From [Mycobacterium] nativiensis (GTDB taxonomy: Bacteria; Actinomycetota; Actinomycetes; Mycobacteriales; Mycobacteriaceae), in contig NZ_CP083986.1 in assembly GCF_020172685.1 (NCBI RefSeq), positions 3,270,556 through 3,334,555 on the forward strand: a stretch of 64,000 nt of DNA, in the 5' to 3' direction. Below, one piece after another: positions 19,284-27,991 of the stretch (within the stretch, counting starts at the first letter, position 1; each line of letters begins with the position of its first letter). A program made the translations under genes and the position numbers. The notes beneath the pieces were generated by a model. That model did no database searches, was not told the DNA's origin, and saw only the letters and a program-made list of their open reading frames with translations.

Positions 19284-20120
19284 TCAGCGCTGGCATTTCG
19301 GGCAGTAGTACGACGAGCGGTTCATGAACTTCGCCCGCCGTATCGTGGTGCCGCAGCGCCGGCATGGTTCGTCTTCGCGGCCGTAGGCGTCCAGTGACCG
19401 GCTGAAGTAGCCGGACTCGCCGTTGACGTTGACATACAGCGAGTCGAACGAGGTGCCGCCGGCCGCCAGCGCGTCGGCCATCACCGCCGCGGCAGCCTCC
19501 AGCAGCGCGCGCAGGCGCGGCCGGGACAACGTGTCGGCCATCCGGGTGCCGCGGATCCCGGCTCGCCACAGCGCCTCGTCGGCGTAGATGTTGCCGATTC
19601 CGGACACCACGGTCTGATCAAGCAGCTGCCTTTTGATCTCGGAGTGCTTGCGCCGCAACACGTTCACCACCGACTCGGGATCGAAGCGCGGGTCCAGCGG
19701 GTCGCGGGCCAGATGCGCCACGGGCACCGGCAGCACGCTGTCATCCACGGTGACCAGCTCGGTGAGCTGCCAGCCGCCGAACGTCCGCTGGTCGACGAAG
19801 CTGACCTTCGTACCGTCGTCGAGCACCGCGGCGATCCGCAGGTGCCTGCTGTCCGGCAGCTCCCCCAGCAGCATCTGCCCGCTCATGCCCAGGTGCACCA
19901 CCAGGGCCTCGTCGGTACTCAGCAGCAGCCACAGGTACTTGCCGCGCCGGTCGGTGCCGGCGATCTCCGCACCCAGCAGGCGGCTGGCCAGGTCGGCGGG
20001 GCCGGCCTCGTGCCGGCGCACCGCGCGCGGGTGGTGAACCCGCACGCCGGTGATCGTGTGCCCCACCAGGTGGGTGTCCAGGCCGCGGCGCACCACCTCG
20101 ACCTCGGGAAGTTCCGGCAT
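19284..20120 (-). CDS. mutM: Formamidopyrimidine-DNA glycosylase
   Basis: Removes 8-oxoguanine and cuts the abasic site. 278 residues starting MPELPEVE, so the catalytic Pro2 and Glu3 are in place after Met removal. [14 protein letters not shown] is the H2TH signature, and the C-terminal zinc finger CRRC-x16-CPKC is complete. Follows rnc by 5 bp in a mutM-rnc-DUF177 operon, as in M. tuberculosis (Rv2924c). Confidence 0.95.
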   Translation of the reverse strand: MPELPEVEVVRRGLDTHLVGHTITGVRVHHPRAVRRHEAGPADLASRLLGAEIAGTDRRGKYLWLLLSTDEALVVHLGMSGQMLLGELPDSRHLRIAAVLDDGTKVSFVDQRTFGGWQLTELVTVDDSVLPVPVAHLARDPLDPRFDPESVVNVLRRKHSEIKRQLLDQTVVSGIGNIYADEALWRAGIRGTRMADTLSRPRLRALLEAAAAVMADALAAGGTSFDSLYVNVNGESGYFSRSLDAYGREDEPCRRCGTTIRRAKFMNRSSYYCPKCQR

Positions 20121-20125
20121 CCGCG

Positions 20126-20836
20126 CTACCCGGGTGAGCCGGGGTCCAGCGCGTCCAGCGCCTTCCAGGCCGCTGCCGCCGCCTTCTGCTCGGCTTCCTT
20201 CTTGGACCGGCCGACCCCGGAACCGTATTCGGTGTCCGACACGACGACGGTCGCGGTGAATTCCCGGTCGTGGTCGGGTCCGGTAGAGCTGACCTGGTAG
20301 GACGGCACCCCGATGCCGCGGGCGGCGGTCAGCTCCTGCAGGCTGGTCTTCCAGTCCAGGCCGGCCCCCAGCGTGGCGGCGGTGTCGAGCAGTGGGCCGA
20401 ACAGCCTCAGGATCACCGTCCGAGCGGTGTCGATGCCGTGCTGCAGGTACACCGCGCCCAGCAGCGACTCCATGCTGTCGGCCAGGATGCTGGACTTGTC
20501 GCCACCTCCGGTGTTGACCTCGCCGCGGCCGAGCAGAAGGTGGGCACCCAGGCCGTCTTCGGTCAGCCCACGGGCCACATCGGCCAGGGCAGAGGTGTTG
20601 ACCACGCTGGAACGCAGTTTGGCCAGGTCGCCCTCGGGCCGATCCGGGTGGCGGTGAAACAGCTCATCGGTGATCGTCAGGCCGAGCACGGCGTCGCCGA
20701 GGAACTCCAGCCGTTCATTGGTGGGCAGGCCGCCGTTTTCGTAGGCGTAGCTGCGGTGGGTGACCGCCAGCGTGAGCAGTTCGTCGGTCAGATCCACGCC
20801 CAATGCCTCGAGCACGGCGTGCCGGGGACGGGTCAT
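20126..20836 (-). CDS. rnc: Ribonuclease III
   Basis: Double-stranded RNA endonuclease for rRNA processing. 236 residues from ATG 20836 ([13 protein letters not shown]), matching the 240-residue M. tuberculosis enzyme; the long upstream extension overlaps the DUF177 gene and is rejected. The RNase III signature NERLEFLGD is at residues 40-48, the second catalytic acidic motif DSMESLLGA follows, and a C-terminal double-stranded RNA-binding domain ends [18 protein letters not shown]. 4-base overlap with the upstream gene. Confidence 0.95.
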   Translation of the reverse strand: MTRPRHAVLEALGVDLTDELLTLAVTHRSYAYENGGLPTNERLEFLGDAVLGLTITDELFHRHPDRPEGDLAKLRSSVVNTSALADVARGLTEDGLGAHLLLGRGEVNTGGGDKSSILADSMESLLGAVYLQHGIDTARTVILRLFGPLLDTAATLGAGLDWKTSLQELTAARGIGVPSYQVSSTGPDHDREFTATVVVSDTEYGSGVGRSKKEAEQKAAAAAWKALDALDPGSPG

Positions 20837-21426
20837 CCGTCGCCGTCGTCGCTCGACTCGGAGCCCTGCGGCCCGACCATCCCGGCGAGCTTGGCCCAGC
20901 GCGGGTCGATCTTGTCGTGATGATGCCCCGGCTCGGCGCCGGCCAGCGGCACTCCGCAGTCCGGGCACAGCCCCGGGCAGTCGGGTTCGCACAACGGGGA
21001 CAGCGGCAGGGCCAGGCCGACCGCGTCGACGATCGCCTGCTCCAGGTCCACGGCGTCGTCGGTGACACGACCGACTTCGTCGTCATCGGTGGTGGCGTCG
21101 GTGGCGCTGTCGGGGTAGGCGAACAGCTCGGTCAGCTCGATCTCGATGTCGCCGGTGAGCGGCTGCAGGCACCGCACACATTCACCCGCGGTGGGTGCCG
21201 ACACCACACCGCTGACCAACACACCTTCGGAGACCGACTCCACCCGCAGATCCAGATCCACCGCAGCATGCGGGGGAATCGCCACCAGGTCCAGGCCGAT
21301 CGAGGCCGGGCTCGATCGCTGCTCCCGCAGCGACATCATCGAGCCGGGGCGCCGGCCCAGTCGGGCGACGTTGACCACGAACGGCGAAGACGGGTGCCGC
21401 TTTCCTGCCTCCGGGTGTTTCGCCAT
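20833..21426 (-). CDS. DUF177 (YceD-like) protein
   Basis: 197 residues. Contains the DUF177 pattern [21 protein letters not shown], an acidic middle, then [17 protein letters not shown] [18 protein letters not shown], which likely binds a metal. In many bacteria the family gene precedes rpmF and is implicated in 23S rRNA accumulation; in mycobacteria it sits before rnc (Rv2926c). No L32 gene follows here. 4-base overlap with rnc points to translational coupling. Confidence 0.88.
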   Translation of the reverse strand: MAKHPEAGKRHPSSPFVVNVARLGRRPGSMMSLREQRSSPASIGLDLVAIPPHAAVDLDLRVESVSEGVLVSGVVSAPTAGECVRCLQPLTGDIEIELTELFAYPDSATDATTDDDEVGRVTDDAVDLEQAIVDAVGLALPLSPLCEPDCPGLCPDCGVPLAGAEPGHHHDKIDPRWAKLAGMVGPQGSESSDDGDG

Positions 21427-21465
21427 GCCGCGATTCTACGCAGCAGCCGATACCGCGTTCGCCGG

Positions 21466-22203
21466 TCAGCGAGTCGCGTAGTCGTGCATCCCGGCGGCGG
21501 TACGCAGTTGGTGACGCCCGCGGTTGATCGACCGCAGCGTGCCGTTGAGGAAGTCCTCGAACTCGGCCAGCTTGGCGTCGACGTAGATGTCGCATTCGCC
21601 GCGCATCCGGTCGGACTCGGCGTGCGCCGAGTCGATGAGCCGAGTGGCTTCGGCACGCGCCGAGACCACCACCTCGTTCTGCGAAACCAGTCGCTGCTGC
21701 TCCTTGATGCCCTCTTGCACGGCCTTCTCGTAGGCGGCGTTGCCGTTCTCGACCAACCGGTCGCATTCGGCCTGGGCGCGGGTGGTGGCGGTCTCGAACT
21801 CGCGCTTGGCGGTCGAGGTCAACCGGGCGGCCTCCTCGCGGGCTTCGGTGACCATCCGCTCGCTGTGCCCGCGCGCCTCGGCCACCATCCGGTCGGCCTG
21901 GCCCTTGGCGTCGGCCAGCAGCCGGTCCGCCTCGGCCCGGGCATGGCTGACCATCGAGCCGGATTCGGCAGTGGCGGAACTGACCATCGAGTCCGCGTGC
22001 TCCTTGGCCTCGTTCAGCACTGAGTCGCGGGCGTCGAGCACATCCTGGGCATCGTCCAGCTCGCCGGGGATGGCATCCCGGATGTCGTCGATCAGTTCGA
22101 GAACGTCGCCGCGGGGCACCACGCAGCCGGCCGTCATCGGCACACCACGCGCTTCTTCGACAATGGAGCCCAGTTCGTCAAGGGCTTCAAACACTCGGTA
22201 CAC
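21466..22203 (-). CDS. sepIVA: DivIVA-like septal protein SepIVA
   Basis: 245 residues, ortholog by position and sequence of Rv2927c, an essential coiled-coil protein of septum and envelope growth. Nearly the whole chain from residue 45 on is an Ala/Glu/Arg heptad-rich coiled coil with repeated AxAEAxR blocks; no membrane segment. GTG 22203 has GGAGGG 7 bases upstream. In M. tuberculosis the PDIM locus begins on the other side; here purU does. Confidence 0.9.
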   Translation of the reverse strand: MYRVFEALDELGSIVEEARGVPMTAGCVVPRGDVLELIDDIRDAIPGELDDAQDVLDARDSVLNEAKEHADSMVSSATAESGSMVSHARAEADRLLADAKGQADRMVAEARGHSERMVTEAREEAARLTSTAKREFETATTRAQAECDRLVENGNAAYEKAVQEGIKEQQRLVSQNEVVVSARAEATRLIDSAHAESDRMRGECDIYVDAKLAEFEDFLNGTLRSINRGRHQLRTAAGMHDYATR

Positions 22204-22345
22204 GGCAGCACCCTCCAGGCATAGTTGGTGTTACTAGTGTGCCCGGTGTTACGTGTGTGACTGCGTTAGGCGCCCGGTGTGTCGGATTTTGTTCCACTAC
22301 ACCGGTACCCTGAGCCGTTGACATCGGGATCAACGAAGGGCGGCC

Positions 22346-23293
22346 ATGACTATTGGTTCCGGGGGTTCCGGGAGCCCAGCGGGCATTGCGACGCCGGGAC
22401 CGGCGCCGGCGGGCAGTCCGCAGCAGCCCGACGTCCAAACGGCCGACATCGGTCGACTGTTGCTGCGGTGCCCGGACAGTCACGGCATCATCGCCGCGGT
22501 CAGCGCCTTCTTGGCCGACGCCGGCGCCAATATCGTCTCGCTGGACCAGCACTCGACCGCCCCGGAAGACGGTACGTTCGTGCAACGGGCCATCTTCCAC
22601 CTGCCCGGCCTGCCCGCGGCCATCGACGGCCTGCGCCAGCGGTTCGGCGCCACGGTAGCCGAACGGTTCGCGATGGACTACCGCTTCGCCGAAGCCGCCA
22701 AGCCCAAGCGGGTGGCGATCATGGCCTCCAAGACCGATCACTGCCTGCTGGATCTGCTGTGGCGCAACCGCCGCGGCGAGCTGGAGATGAACGTGGCAAT
22801 GGTGATCTCCAACCATCCCGAACTGGCCGAGCAGGTGCGTCCGTTCGGGGTGCCGTTCTTCCACATCCCCGCCACCCGCGACATCCGCGCCGAGGCCGAA
22901 CAGCGTCAGCTGCAACTGCTTTGCGGCAATGTCGATCTGGTGGTGCTGGCGCGCTACATGCAGATCATCACGAGTGAGTTCATCGAGGCAGTGGGCTGCC
23001 CGCTGATCAACATCCACCACTCCTTCCTGCCGGCGTTCATCGGTGCGGCGCCCTATCAGCGGGCGCGGGAGCGGGGCGTGAAGCTGATCGGCGCCACCGC
23101 GCACTACGTCACCGACGTTCTCGACGAGGGCCCGATCATCGAGCAGGACGTGGTGCGCGTCGACCACACCCACAGCGTGACCGACCTGGTCCGGTTGGGT
23201 GCCGACGTGGAGCGGGCGGTGTTGTCGCGGGCGGTGCAGTGGCACTGCCAGGACCGGGTGATCCGGGTGGACAACGAAACCGTGGTGTTCTGA
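22346..23293 (+). CDS. purU: Formyltetrahydrofolate deformylase
   Basis: Hydrolyses 10-formyl-THF to formate and THF, balancing one-carbon pools. 315 residues: a variable Gly/Pro-rich leader (1-35), an ACT domain (LLLRCPDSHGIIAAVSAFLADAGANIVSLDQH), and a formyltransferase-like catalytic domain with INIHHSFLPAF and GATAHYVTDVLDEGPIIEQ carrying the catalytic Asn, His and Asp. AAGGGCGGCC precedes the ATG. Divergent from sepIVA across 142 bp. Confidence 0.94.
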   Translation: MTIGSGGSGSPAGIATPGPAPAGSPQQPDVQTADIGRLLLRCPDSHGIIAAVSAFLADAGANIVSLDQHSTAPEDGTFVQRAIFHLPGLPAAIDGLRQRFGATVAERFAMDYRFAEAAKPKRVAIMASKTDHCLLDLLWRNRRGELEMNVAMVISNHPELAEQVRPFGVPFFHIPATRDIRAEAEQRQLQLLCGNVDLVVLARYMQIITSEFIEAVGCPLINIHHSFLPAFIGAAPYQRARERGVKLIGATAHYVTDVLDEGPIIEQDVVRVDHTHSVTDLVRLGADVERAVLSRAVQWHCQDRVIRVDNETVVF

Positions 23294-23306
23294 GGGGCTG
23301 CCGGAG

Positions 23307-23320
23307 TTGACATCTGTCAA
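23307..23320. promoter_or_regulatory. Inverted repeat TTGACA-TC-TGTCAA before DUF4334 gene
   Basis: A 6-bp dyad with a 2-base centre lies 14 bases upstream of ATG 23335 and 13 bases after purU. TTGACA also matches a -35 hexamer, but no -10 follows at the right distance before the start codon. It could be a small operator overlapping the ribosome-binding region or a chance palindrome. Confidence 0.25.
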
Positions 23321-23334
23321 GTACGGTGATTCCC

Positions 23335-23889
23335 ATGCTCGTGCCGGACTTGTTTTCAACCGTACCGACGACCGCCGCCGAGGCCACTGACATCTTCGAT
23401 GCCGCGGAGGCAGTCGACCCCGATTTCATGCTCGGCACCTGGCATGGCGCCGAGCTGCCTACCGGCCACCCCCTCGACGGACTGTTGGCCGCCACCGGCT
23501 GGTGGGGCAAGCAGTTCGTCGATGCCGAGACCGTCCATCCGCTGCTGTTCCCCACCCGCGACGGGTCCGCGCTCTGGGCGTTCAACCCGGCGGCGGCGTT
23601 CAGCGTCCTCGGACTCGCGACGAAGCTGCCAGGACTGAAGAACCGCTCGTTCCTCGGGCCAATCAACACGCTGCAACCGCTGCTGCGGACCCGCTCGGCC
23701 AAGGCTCGGCTGCGCACCACGAGGTACCGCGGAGTCGACACCGCGACGATGGTCTACGACCAGGCCCCGGTCAACGATGTCTTCCGCCGGCTCTCCGACG
23801 AAGCGGTGATCGGCGCGATGGACCTGCGGGGTTCACCCCGGCCGTACTTCTTCGTGCTGTGCCGCGACGACTCGTTGAAATTGGCCTAA
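23335..23889 (+). CDS. DUF4334 / GXWXG-domain protein
   Basis: 184 residues from ATG 23335 (in-frame GTG 23326 is less likely). The N-terminal GXWXG domain shows as LGTWHGAELPTGHPLDGLL, and the C-terminal DUF4334 domain as VYDQAPVNDVFRRLSDEAVIGAMD then YFFVLCRDDS. Function unknown; the pair of domains is common in actinobacteria. The stop overlaps the convergent carboxyltransferase gene by 4 bases. Confidence 0.82.
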   Translation: MLVPDLFSTVPTTAAEATDIFDAAEAVDPDFMLGTWHGAELPTGHPLDGLLAATGWWGKQFVDAETVHPLLFPTRDGSALWAFNPAAAFSVLGLATKLPGLKNRSFLGPINTLQPLLRTRSAKARLRTTRYRGVDTATMVYDQAPVNDVFRRLSDEAVIGAMDLRGSPRPYFFVLCRDDSLKLA

Positions 23890-25871
23890 CGGCACCCGAT
23901 TTCCCCGGCCTGGTGCCACGCGTTGCGCTCCGCGGTGAACGCGGCGACCTGTTGCCCGCGGAATCCGGCGATGGGATCGGCGTTGTCGGCCAGGAATCGG
24001 CGGTAGCCGGCCAGTGAGAACTCACCGTCGGTGATGTCCACCCGGCCGCGACCGGCCGCCATATCGGCACGCAACTCCCGCAGTTCGTCGGCGCCCACCG
24101 GATAGAAGCTGATGCGGTCGAAGTAGCGCAGCAGCCACGGAGTTTCGGCATCGAAGAGCCCCGCGGTGGCGTGCCGGTGGTTCCACACCTGGGTGGTGCG
24201 CCCGACGAACTGGTAGCCGCCGGGCCCCTCGATGCCGTAGATGCACAGGTAGGCGCCGCCGATCCCGACGGCGTTCTCCGGGGTCCAGGTACGGGCCGGG
24301 TTGTACTTGGTGGTCACAAGCCGGTGCCGCGGGTCCAGCGGGGTTGCCACCGGTGCGCCGAGGTAGATGTCGCCCAGGCCCAGCACTAGGTACTGCGCGT
24401 CGAACACGATGTCGTACACCTGCGAGATGTCATCAAGTCCGTTCATGCGCCTGATGAATTCTATGTTCGACGGGCACCACGGCGCGTCGGGCCGCACACC
24501 GTACATATACCGGCGGATGGCCTCGTGGGTTGCGGGATCGTCCCAGCTCAGCGGCAGGCGCACCGACCTACTGGGTACGACCAGCTCATCGCACGGCGGC
24601 AGCGCATCGTCGATGGCCGACAGCTCCCCCACCACCTCGTCGCAGGAGATCTGCTCGGCGTCGAACTGGATCTGCAGCGAGCGCACGCCGGGTGTGAGTT
24701 CCAGCAGGCCGGGCAGTCCACGCTCACGCACCTGCCCGTAGAGCACCTGCACCCGCGCCCGCAACGCGAGATCCAGTGTCATCGGGCCGTATTCGAGCAG
24801 CACCCCGCCGTCGCCGCAGCGCCGCAGCGTGACGGCCGTCCCGTCACGGCCGGTGTGGCGCTGCAGCACCCCGTCGTCTCCGTCGCCGGATCGGGAGACC
24901 ACGACCGGCAGTGCCGCGCGCCGGCGCACATCCAGCGCCGCCACCGGTGGTGCGCATTCGGCCCGCACCGGCACCAGCCGCACGGTGTCGCCCGGGGAGA
25001 GCTGCCCGAGCTTCCAGCGGTCACCACGCACCACCGTCACCGGGCAGACGAATCCGCCCAGGCTGGGCCCGTCGGGGCCGAGCAGGATCGGGGTGTCACC
25101 GGTGAAGTCCAGTGCCCCAACACTGTACGCGGTGTCGTGGATGTTCGACGGGTGCAGGCCGGCCTCGCCGCCGTCGGGGCGGGCCCACTGCGGTTTCGGC
25201 CCCACCAGCCGCACACCGGTGCGGTCGGAGTTGAAGTGCACCGTGTAGTCGGTGGCGGCCAGGGTTGTCATGTCGGCGCGGGTCAGAAACTCCGGCGCGC
25301 CGTGCGGTCCCTCGGCCACCGCCAGGTCCCAATGCCGGCCGATGCTGGGTTGACTCTGACTGGGGGCGCGGGACAGCATCGGCGGGGCACCGTCGCGGCC
25401 GACGACACTGAGCTGATCTGCTTCGCGCAGGGCCCGGCCGTGGTGGCCACCGAACACGCCTTGGGTGAATGTGGCTGCGCTGCCCAGGAACTCCGGCTCG
25501 GCGACGCCTCCCTCGACCAGCACATAGCAGCGCATCCCGGGACCGGGGATGGTCCCGATCTCGAGCAGGCCACCGGCGGGCACCCGCACGGACTGCCACT
25601 GCGGCACCGGGGCGCCGTCCAGGGTGACCGGCACCGCGGCACCGGTGACGCAGACCCACGCGGGATCCGAAAAGCGCAGGGCGGGACCAGCTTTGGTGCA
25701 TTCCAGGCCCGCGGCCCCCTCGGGGTTGCCCAATACCTGGTTGCCGACCCGGAACGACAGGTCGTCCATCGGCCCGGACGGCGGCACCCCGACATGCCAG
25801 TACCCGACCCGACCGGGCCAGTCCTGCACCGTGGTGAACATCCCCGGGGAGACCACCTCGATGCCGATCAT
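23886..25871 (-). CDS. Carboxyltransferase-only urea/guanidine carboxylase-type protein (AHS2-AHS1 fusion)
   Basis: 661 residues. The N-terminal half (about 1-310) is a KipA/AHS2-type domain: VVSPGMFTTVQDWPGR, VPPSGPMDDLSFRVGN. The C-terminal half (about 345-560) is KipI/AHS1-type: GDGGVLLEYGPMTLD, LLELTPGVRSLQIQFD. This order is that of the carboxyltransferase region of urea carboxylase, and the tail (GRVDITDGEFSLAGYRRFLADN) matches that family. The enzyme is incomplete by itself: no biotin carboxylase domain precedes and no biotinyl AMKM domain follows. It overlaps UAAP2 by 4 bases and is the last gene of a three-gene operon. Alternative: a stand-alone oxoprolinase-like enzyme. Confidence 0.82.
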   Translation of the reverse strand: MIGIEVVSPGMFTTVQDWPGRVGYWHVGVPPSGPMDDLSFRVGNQVLGNPEGAAGLECTKAGPALRFSDPAWVCVTGAAVPVTLDGAPVPQWQSVRVPAGGLLEIGTIPGPGMRCYVLVEGGVAEPEFLGSAATFTQGVFGGHHGRALREADQLSVVGRDGAPPMLSRAPSQSQPSIGRHWDLAVAEGPHGAPEFLTRADMTTLAATDYTVHFNSDRTGVRLVGPKPQWARPDGGEAGLHPSNIHDTAYSVGALDFTGDTPILLGPDGPSLGGFVCPVTVVRGDRWKLGQLSPGDTVRLVPVRAECAPPVAALDVRRRAALPVVVSRSGDGDDGVLQRHTGRDGTAVTLRRCGDGGVLLEYGPMTLDLALRARVQVLYGQVRERGLPGLLELTPGVRSLQIQFDAEQISCDEVVGELSAIDDALPPCDELVVPSRSVRLPLSWDDPATHEAIRRYMYGVRPDAPWCPSNIEFIRRMNGLDDISQVYDIVFDAQYLVLGLGDIYLGAPVATPLDPRHRLVTTKYNPARTWTPENAVGIGGAYLCIYGIEGPGGYQFVGRTTQVWNHRHATAGLFDAETPWLLRYFDRISFYPVGADELRELRADMAAGRGRVDITDGEFSLAGYRRFLADNADPIAGFRGQQVAAFTAERNAWHQAGEIGCR

Positions 25872-26473
25872 CTTCGAGTGATCACCATGCGGACCGGGGT
25901 CGGGTCAAAACCGTTGCACGGGTTGTTGATCTGCGGGCAGTTCGACACCAGAACCAGCGTGTCGGCCTCCGCCCGCAGGGTCAGGCTCTTGCCCGGCGCC
26001 GAAATGCCGTCGACGATGCCCAGCGTGCCGTCGGCTTCGACCGGGACGTTCATGAACCAGTTGATGTTCGACACGATGTCCCGCTTGCCCAGGCCCCACT
26101 TGGCGCCTTCGGCCAGGAAGTTCTCCACGCAGGCGTGCAGGTGGGCGGTGTGATGTCCGTAGCGCAGGGTGTTGGATTCCTGCGAGCAGGCGCCGGCGAT
26201 GGTGTCGTGATTACCCACGTCGTCGGCGACAACGGTCATCAGGGCGGCGCCGTCGGCGGTGCGCAGCACCGAGCCGGTGCCCAGGAAGATATTGCGCTGG
26301 GCGGCGACGGTGGCCTGGGCGCTGTAGCGGCGAGTGTGATCGGCGGCGTCATAGAGCAGGCAGTCCACCGCCTGGTTGCCGTGCAGGTCGATGATCTGGA
26401 GCCGATCGCCGGCGCGCACCACCGCAGACCACGGCGCGCGGGCGCGGACCACCTCGTCGGAGATGATTACCAT
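25868..26473 (-). CDS. DUF1989 protein, urea carboxylase-associated UAAP2 (carboxyguanidine deiminase subunit-like)
   Basis: 201 residues. Family hallmarks: LHGNQAVDCLLYDA, GACSQESNTLRYG, DIVSNINWFMNVPV, and SNCPQINNPCNGFDPTPVR with conserved cysteines. UAAP1/UAAP2 pairs of DUF1989 were shown in other bacteria to be carboxyguanidine deiminase (CgdAB), which acts after guanidine carboxylase. That role here is an inference from family and operon. Overlaps UAAP1 upstream by 7 bases and the carboxyltransferase gene downstream by 4. Confidence 0.82.
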   Translation of the reverse strand: MVIISDEVVRARAPWSAVVRAGDRLQIIDLHGNQAVDCLLYDAADHTRRYSAQATVAAQRNIFLGTGSVLRTADGAALMTVVADDVGNHDTIAGACSQESNTLRYGHHTAHLHACVENFLAEGAKWGLGKRDIVSNINWFMNVPVEADGTLGIVDGISAPGKSLTLRAEADTLVLVSNCPQINNPCNGFDPTPVRMVITRR

Positions 26474-27201
26474 GCCCGCACCACCGCCTCGGTGTTCTGC
26501 ACGGCGCGCAGGTATTCGGGGTCCTGATTGATCAGATCGGCCAACTGCTCACCGGCCCGCCAGGCGAGCACGTCCAGCGCGGTCGCGGGCGGGTCGGGAT
26601 CCAGCGGATGCGCGGCATTGGCGACCACCAGCACCACCGGAAGGTGGATCAGCAGGTCGAGCGCCGCGCCGGGTCCCGCGGACCCGGTGAATTCCAGCGC
26701 CCCGGCGACCGGATCGACGCGAACACCCCGAAACAACGACACCGACGGCGCCACGTCCCGAATGTCCAAGCCGTGCTTGATCGCCCCCAGCAGCAGCAGT
26801 TGCCGGCCGGCGGCGTCCGGGCCGCAGAGCATGTCGTGGTGGCCGGAGGAGTCGGCGACAACGGTGGCCAGCACGCGGCCCTGATCGGACAGCAGCGGAT
26901 GCCCTGTGCCCAGGTAGGCCTGCCAGGGCACCTTCATGGTGTCGGCGACATTCAACCGCTCCCACGGCGCCTCGGCGCGGTACAGCAGCAGATTCGCGCA
27001 CGCCCCGCCGTCGATGTCGATCAGCCTGATCCGGCTGCCGCGGGCCAGCACCTTGGTGGCGTAGCCGTTCGCCGGGATCGACTCGGCCCAGATCACCGTG
27101 GCTGGGTCGACGCCGTCGGGGGTCGCCGGTACCCGCATGTCGGCCTGCTGCGCCTGAGCGCGGGCATGTGACCGGGCCCCGCTGGTCGAATCGGTGTTCA
27201 C
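26467..27201 (-). CDS. DUF1989 protein, urea carboxylase-associated UAAP1 (carboxyguanidine deiminase subunit-like)
   Basis: 244 residues from GTG 27201, chosen for the strong AGGAG 8 bases upstream; the frame further upstream crosses the TetR start and is rejected. Motifs: IDIDGGACANLLLYRA, NVADTMKVPWQAYLGTGHPLLSDQGRVLATV, and DSSGHHDMLCGPD. First gene of the operon with UAAP2 and the carboxyltransferase. Divergent from a TetR gene over 71 bp that contains a tetO-like dyad, so repression by that TetR is likely. Confidence 0.82.
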   Translation of the reverse strand: MNTDSTSGARSHARAQAQQADMRVPATPDGVDPATVIWAESIPANGYATKVLARGSRIRLIDIDGGACANLLLYRAEAPWERLNVADTMKVPWQAYLGTGHPLLSDQGRVLATVVADSSGHHDMLCGPDAAGRQLLLLGAIKHGLDIRDVAPSVSLFRGVRVDPVAGALEFTGSAGPGAALDLLIHLPVVLVVANAAHPLDPDPPATALDVLAWRAGEQLADLINQDPEYLRAVQNTEAVVRAW

Positions 27202-27241
27202 CGCAGATCTCCTCTCGACACCAGGCACCCTAACATGATTA

Positions 27242-27257
27242 TCTATCACTCGACAGA
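27242..27257. promoter_or_regulatory. Candidate TetR operator, TCTATC-N4-GACAGA
   Basis: An imperfect dyad (half-site TCTRTC, one mismatch) centred in the 71-bp gap between UAAP1 and tetR. It resembles the CTATCA-type half-site of classic tet operators. On the minus strand a TAGATAAT-like -10 lies within it, so a bound repressor would block the operon promoter. Confidence 0.45.
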
Positions 27258-27272
27258 AATAGAGGGGTGCGT

Positions 27273-27932
27273 ATGGAGACCGACCGCCGAGGGCGGCCCA
27301 GGTTGGTGGCCTCCCGCCGGCCCGGGAGTAGTGCACGTGACGAAATCCTCGATGCGGCAGCGGAGTTGTTCACCACTGTCGGATATGCCGCCACCTCGAC
27401 ACGGCGGATCGCCGACAGTGTCGGCATCCGGCAGGCCTCGCTGTATCACCACTTCGCCGCCAAGGACGACATCCTCGATGCGCTGTTGGCCGGCACTGTG
27501 GACGCCTCGATGGAGCTGGCCGTCGAGCTGCTCGCCGAGGACGGCCCAATGGCGCCCCGGCTGCACACGCTCGTCGTCGCCGACACCGCCCAACTGTGTG
27601 GCGGCGCCTGGAATCTGGGCACTCTGTATCTGCTTCCGGATCTTCGCGTCGAGCGCTTCGCCGCATTCCACCGGCGTCGGGGTGAGCTGCGAAGCCACTA
27701 CCGCGAGTTGTCCCGCGCGGTGATCGCCGAGCACAACGGAGCCCCCGACGCCAACGACCTGCCGTTCCGGTTGGTGGAGGCGGTGATCAACCGTCGCTCC
27801 GACGACGGCGCCTGCCCATCCGACTATCCGTGGACCACGGCCGAGGCCGCACTGCGGGTCTTGGGCTGCGCAAGCGGATTCGCCCGGATGCGCGCGCAGA
27901 CCGCGAGTCGGTTGGCGTCCCCGCCGGAATAG
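27273..27932 (+). CDS. TetR-family transcriptional regulator
   Basis: 219 residues from ATG 27273 (GAGGGG about 6 bases upstream). An N-terminal helix-turn-helix spans roughly residues 25-70: ARDEILDAAAELFTTVGY, then TSTRRIADSVGIRQASLYHHFAAKDDIL. The C-terminal ligand domain is not conserved enough to predict an inducer. The basic RRGRPRL leader is common in this family. Likely represses the divergent UAAP1-UAAP2-carboxyltransferase operon. Confidence 0.88.
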   Translation: METDRRGRPRLVASRRPGSSARDEILDAAAELFTTVGYAATSTRRIADSVGIRQASLYHHFAAKDDILDALLAGTVDASMELAVELLAEDGPMAPRLHTLVVADTAQLCGGAWNLGTLYLLPDLRVERFAAFHRRRGELRSHYRELSRAVIAEHNGAPDANDLPFRLVEAVINRRSDDGACPSDYPWTTAEAALRVLGCASGFARMRAQTASRLASPPE

Positions 27933-27933
27933 T

Positions 27934-27946
27934 CCCGCTGCGCGGG
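27934..27946. terminator. Small GC hairpin after tetR
   Basis: CCCGC, TGC, GCGGG followed by TTTGG, one base after the tetR stop. The 5-bp stem is weak, but position and the following T's fit a terminator. It also marks the start of the 13E12 segment. Confidence 0.35.
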
Positions 27947-27991
27947 TTTGGTAGCCCCGAAGTTGTCGGACCCCGGTGCTTTGATGAAGTC

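Noticed and set aside
22318..22323. TTGACA as -35 box of purU
   Set aside because: It is only 22 bases from the ATG, so a -10 and start site would fall at or inside the gene.
27202..27272. Guanidine (ykkC-type) riboswitch before the UAAP operon
   Set aside because: Only 71 bp separate the two starts, too short for a riboswitch plus promoter, and no conserved ACGR-type motifs were seen.
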